A stretch of 64,000 nt of DNA, taken from Bacteroidota bacterium (GTDB lineage Bacteria > Bacteroidota > Ignavibacteria > UBA10030). Within the stretch, counting starts at the first letter, position 1; every line of letters begins with the position of its first letter. The notes beneath the pieces were generated by a model. The model ran no database searches, was not told where the DNA came from, and saw nothing but the letters and a program-made list of their open reading frames with translations. The stretch is taken from the NCBI GenBank assembly GCA_026416125.1, contig JAOAFT010000002.1, positions 150,773 to 214,772 on the forward strand, given 5' to 3'. Positions 60,416 through 64,000 of the stretch are shown here, piece after piece. Both the position numbers and the translations under genes were made by a program.

Positions 60416-61756
60416 ATGGAGGACGCGCTTCTTTTAGGGCGATTACAATTTGCTTTCACAATAACATTCCACTACATCTACCCTCAACTCACAATGGGGC
60501 TTGCACTCCTCATTGTAGTGTTTAAAGTGCTTGCACTCAAACGGAACGACGAACACCTAAACACCACTGCACGGTTCTGGGGAAAAATCTTCGGAATTAG
60601 TTTTCTCTTTGGAGTCATTACCGGAATTCCTATGGAGTTCCAATTCGGTACGAATTGGGCATTGTTTTCAACCTTTGCAGGAGGTGTCATCGGACAAACA
60701 CTCGCAATGGAAGGCATCTTCGCATTCTTCCTCGAGTCAACGTTCCTTGGAATATTCCTCTATGGCGAAAAACGTTTTGGTCAAAAAGTACATCTTGCAA
60801 GTGCTATCCTTGTCTTCCTCGGAGCATGGCTTTCTGCCTACTTCATTGTTGCAACAAATGCCTGGATGCAACATCCAGTTGCCTATACCATTGCAACCGA
60901 CGGTTCTGTTCACCTCAATGATTTCTTTGGTTTACTCTTTAATCCTTGGCTTCTTTGGCAATACACACATACGATGTGTGCTTCAATGGTTACTGCTTCG
61001 TTTGTTGTCGTCGCTGTAGGTGCTTACTATCTCCTTAAAAACCACTATACTGAATACGGTAAAACCTTTCTACGGTATGGACTCATTGCTGCAACTATTT
61101 CATCAATACTCGTGGTGGTACCAACGGGTGATGGACAGGTAAAAGAAGTCTATCGGCATAAAACTTCCCAATTTTCTGCTATGGAAGGCGTCTTCCATAC
61201 AAAAGAAGGTGCCGATTTCGTGATTATAGGTATCCCTAACGTTGATTCAATGCGAGTCGACTATAAAATATCGATTCCATACGTTCTGAGTCTTATGACC
61301 CACTTAGATCCCAAAGCTCCTATAAAGGGACTCAACGATTTCCCGCGTGAGCACTGGCCCGCTCATGTTGAACTTGTTTTCTATAGTTATCGAGCAATGA
61401 TTCTTCTCGGCATTCTTTTCGTTTCGCTCACACTTGTCTCGCTTTTTCTTTGGTGGAAGAAAAAACTTTTTACGGAGCGTTGGCTTCTTCGAATTCTAAC
61501 CCTTTCCTTTCCTTTACCATACCTAGCAAATACAGCGGGGTGGATGACTGCTGAAATTGGACGACAACCATGGCTTGTATATGGCTTAATGCTAACTAAA
61601 GATGGGCTTTCCCCATTTGTTTCACCACAACAGAGTTTATTTTCATTGATTGGTTTTGTCTCACTCTACACTCTGTTTGGAATACTCTATATCATACTTA
61701 TCATAAAGAAAGTGCGGAAAGGTCCTGAGGTTGATAGCACACACGTGTATTCATAA
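60416..61756 (+). CDS. cydA: Cytochrome bd ubiquinol oxidase subunit I
   Basis: LGRLQFAFTITFHYIYPQLTMGLA, FGVITGIPMEFQFGTNWA, GWMTAEIGRQPWLVYGLM. Confidence 0.97.
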   Translation: MEDALLLGRLQFAFTITFHYIYPQLTMGLALLIVVFKVLALKRNDEHLNTTARFWGKIFGISFLFGVITGIPMEFQFGTNWALFSTFAGGVIGQTLAMEGIFAFFLESTFLGIFLYGEKRFGQKVHLASAILVFLGAWLSAYFIVATNAWMQHPVAYTIATDGSVHLNDFFGLLFNPWLLWQYTHTMCASMVTASFVVVAVGAYYLLKNHYTEYGKTFLRYGLIAATISSILVVVPTGDGQVKEVYRHKTSQFSAMEGVFHTKEGADFVIIGIPNVDSMRVDYKISIPYVLSLMTHLDPKAPIKGLNDFPREHWPAHVELVFYSYRAMILLGILFVSLTLVSLFLWWKKKLFTERWLLRILTLSFPLPYLANTAGWMTAEIGRQPWLVYGLMLTKDGLSPFVSPQQSLFSLIGFVSLYTLFGILYIILIIKKVRKGPEVDSTHVYS

Positions 61757-61774
61757 TTCGCAACAAGGTGTACT

Positions 61775-62818
61775 ATGGAAACTATCTGGTTCATTAATGT
61801 TACATTCATGTTTGGAATGTACATAGTGCTCGATGGATTTGATCTCGGAGCTGGTATTCTCCATCTGTTTCTTGCACGTTCCGACGCTGAACGTCGAACA
61901 ATCCTTAGAACAATCGGCCCATTCTGGGATGGTAATGAAGTATGGTTGCTTGCAGCTGGGGGAACACTCTACTTCGCTTTTCCCCTTGTGTATGCATCGC
62001 TCTTCAGTGGATTTTACATCCCCCTTATGCTTGTCCTCTGGTTACTAATGTTCCGCGCTCTTGGTATTGAATTACGTCATCAATCAACCAAGCAAGCATG
62101 GATTGCTTTTTGGGATACTGCGTTTTGTATAGCAAGTTTACTCATAACGTTCCTCCTTGGTGTTGCCTTTGGTAACATTCTCCGTGGTCTCCCATTAACC
62201 GAAAATGGTTACTTTCAAATACCTCTCATTTCATCATTTTCAGTACATAGCAACGTTGGTATTCTCGATTGGTTCACTATACTGTGTGGTCTTTTTTCTG
62301 TTGCTGCTCTTACGTCCCACGGAGCTCAGTACATTGCAGTAAAGACAGTGAATTCACTCCGTCAACGGGCTACTACAGTCGCACGAAAAAGCTGGTACAT
62401 CACCATTGTACTCCTTGTTGCAATACTAATAACGCTCTTGCTCATGAACAACCAATTTTTCTCAAACTTCTTACGTTATCCCTTTGGACTTGTTCTCCCA
62501 GTTCTCATACTCGGTACATTTGTAGCTATCCGCGTATTTAATCAGAAAGACCAGTTACGTCCTGCATTTGTAAGCTCATCCCTATTCCTATTCTTTACAT
62601 TTCTTACATTTGCATTTTGCCTCTACCCTACACTTCTCCCTTCATTATCCACGAGTAATCCAAGTATAACTATTTACACAGCTGCAGCTGAACCGTATGG
62701 ACTTTCCGTTGGACTTGCATGGTGGATTTTCGGGATCATTCTTGTTATTGGATATTTTGTTTACGTTTATCGGGCATTCCGTGGTCCTGTTATTCCTAGC
62801 GAACATGAAGGATATTGA
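61775..62818 (+). CDS. cydB: Cytochrome bd ubiquinol oxidase subunit II
   Basis: YIVLDGFDLGAGILHLF, IGPFWDGNEVWLLAAGGTLYFAFPLVYA, multi-TM; directly after cydA. Confidence 0.97.
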   Translation: METIWFINVTFMFGMYIVLDGFDLGAGILHLFLARSDAERRTILRTIGPFWDGNEVWLLAAGGTLYFAFPLVYASLFSGFYIPLMLVLWLLMFRALGIELRHQSTKQAWIAFWDTAFCIASLLITFLLGVAFGNILRGLPLTENGYFQIPLISSFSVHSNVGILDWFTILCGLFSVAALTSHGAQYIAVKTVNSLRQRATTVARKSWYITIVLLVAILITLLLMNNQFFSNFLRYPFGLVLPVLILGTFVAIRVFNQKDQLRPAFVSSSLFLFFTFLTFAFCLYPTLLPSLSTSNPSITIYTAAAEPYGLSVGLAWWIFGIILVIGYFVYVYRAFRGPVIPSEHEGY

Positions 62819-62857
62819 AGGATCGTTGTTATAATTCATGCATCATATTAATAAATT

Positions 62858-63553
62858 ATGTATTCACGGAAATATGAACGAGGTGCCGTGGCAATACAAT
62901 TTTTAGAACACATATCAACAGAAGAGATTCAAAAACGTTTACAGAAGTTATACCATCCTGTTTCAATTCTTCTTTTTATAGAGAACGAGAATGAGAATTG
63001 TTCAACAACAGAAGCATTTTTAAAAACACTCTCGAAACTATCGGATGGGAAAGTCAATCTTGATGTACGAAGTACCGATATACCTCTTTCAAGTCAACGT
63101 AAGCACGATGTGTACCATGTACCAACGTTGCTCATCGAAACCAAAGAGGGGTCAACAATACGCTTCACTGGTACACCAGGCGGCTACGAAACGATCGCTC
63201 TTCTCCACACAATCGAAACACTCGGGACATACCAGCACAGTGTAAGTGACGACACGCTTCAGAAGCTCACAACAATACGGCAGCCACTCTATATAAAAGT
63301 ATTTGTTACACCAACGTGTCCCTACTGTCCACGAACTGTTACCCTCGTTCATCAGCTTGCATTCCTAAACTCAAACATTAGTTCAGAGATGGTAGAGGTA
63401 ACTGAGTTCCCTGATCTAGCTGAACGATATGAAGTCTATGGCGTTCCACACATTGTCATCAATGAAAACCACCACTTTGAAGGGAATCTCCCCGAAACCT
63501 TGTTTATGGAGCAGGTATTGACAGCCTATAAAAAATTATATTCACAAGGTTAA
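62858..63553 (+). CDS. Two-thioredoxin-fold protein disulfide oxidoreductase/glutaredoxin-like protein
   Basis: C-terminal IKVFVTPTCPYCPRTVTLVHQLAF (CPYC) and YGVPHIVINENHHFEG; N-terminal Trx-like half without CxxC. Confidence 0.85.
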   Translation: MYSRKYERGAVAIQFLEHISTEEIQKRLQKLYHPVSILLFIENENENCSTTEAFLKTLSKLSDGKVNLDVRSTDIPLSSQRKHDVYHVPTLLIETKEGSTIRFTGTPGGYETIALLHTIETLGTYQHSVSDDTLQKLTTIRQPLYIKVFVTPTCPYCPRTVTLVHQLAFLNSNISSEMVEVTEFPDLAERYEVYGVPHIVINENHHFEGNLPETLFMEQVLTAYKKLYSQG

Positions 63554-63563
63554 AGGTACTACG

Positions 63564-64000
63564 ATGGAACAAAAAGTATATCTTCGCCAAGTGAAAGGTT
63601 CAACACTTCTGGCGAAAGGAAAGAGCAATCACTGGGTTGTACTCGACACGAAGGAAGAAACCGGTGGATCGAATGCTGGTTCTACACCTAAAGAACTTTT
63701 ACTTATGGCTCTTGCAGGTTGTACATCAATGGATGTGATCACCATTCTCAAGAAAAAACGTGCACCTCTTTTAGGTTATGAATGCATTATTTCTGCCGAA
63801 GAAGCACATGAGCATCCTAAGAAGTATACAGCACTTCATGTCGAGTATGTTTTTTATGGTGATGGTATACATCCTAACGATGTTGAACATGCTATTGAGC
63901 TCTCACGCACGAAATATTGTTCAGTATCAGCACAGCTCGAAGCAGGTGTACCGATAACGCATTCGTACCGGATTGAACCAGCAAACAAGTTACACGGTGA
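63564..64000 (+). CDS. OsmC-family protein (3' end beyond window)
   Basis: Open from ATG 63564 to window end (hand translation): GGSNAGSTPKELLLMALAGCTSMDVITILKKKRAPL. Confidence 0.9.
   Translation, partial: MEQKVYLRQVKGSTLLAKGKSNHWVVLDTKEETGGSNAGSTPKELLLMALAGCTSMDVITILKKKRAPLLGYECIISAEEAHEHPKKYTALHVEYVFYGDGIHPNDVEHAIELSRTKYCSVSAQLEAGVPITHSYRIEPANKLHG

Noticed and set aside
1-64000. Impression that GTAC is over-represented
   Set aside because: Spot counts were near expectation in two stretches (6 in 28021-29100, 4 in 26281-27180). lptD seemed richer, but codon bias could explain it. A genome-wide Markov-corrected count is needed.
1-64000. Searched for CRISPR arrays, toxin-antitoxin pairs, IS/transposases, prophage genes, retrons and rRNA
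   Set aside because: No regularly spaced repeats, transposase or integrase motifs, reverse transcriptase or rRNA signatures were seen in any frame.

Overview
This 64 kb window is dense, ordinary-looking bacterial chromosome. It holds about 62 supported protein-coding genes, two tRNA genes (Pro-CGG on -, Val-TAC on +), and no rRNA, CRISPR array, IS element or prophage that I can support. A PorV/PorQ-type outer-membrane protein, an LptD-like protein and TAnnTT-type promoter motifs suggest a member of the Bacteroidota/Chlorobi-Ignavibacteria group (inference). Main blocks: a tripartite ABC efflux system with two tandem MacB/FtsX-type permeases; an AT-rich GT-C-like membrane protein next to a second one; ddh-lysA; miaA-pcm-GT2-folP; an L-arabinose/arabinofuranoside cluster (araD, GH127, araB, mutarotase) without araA; GT4-ccmF; a 2-oxoacid:ferredoxin oxidoreductase-alanine dehydrogenase-CoA-transferase run; ychF; nfo; lptD; coaE; dinB; truA; an orphan DNA methyltransferase abutting nadC-nadA-nadB; an uncharacterised HELGH metallopeptidase-like protein; and cydAB followed by two thiol-redox genes. 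I found no convincing undescribed defence or mobile system. The best items for follow-up are a tightly coupled Cys-rich micro-ORF plus secreted unknown behind truA, the methyltransferase-NAD run, the HELGH protein, and a recurrent promoter-like motif.
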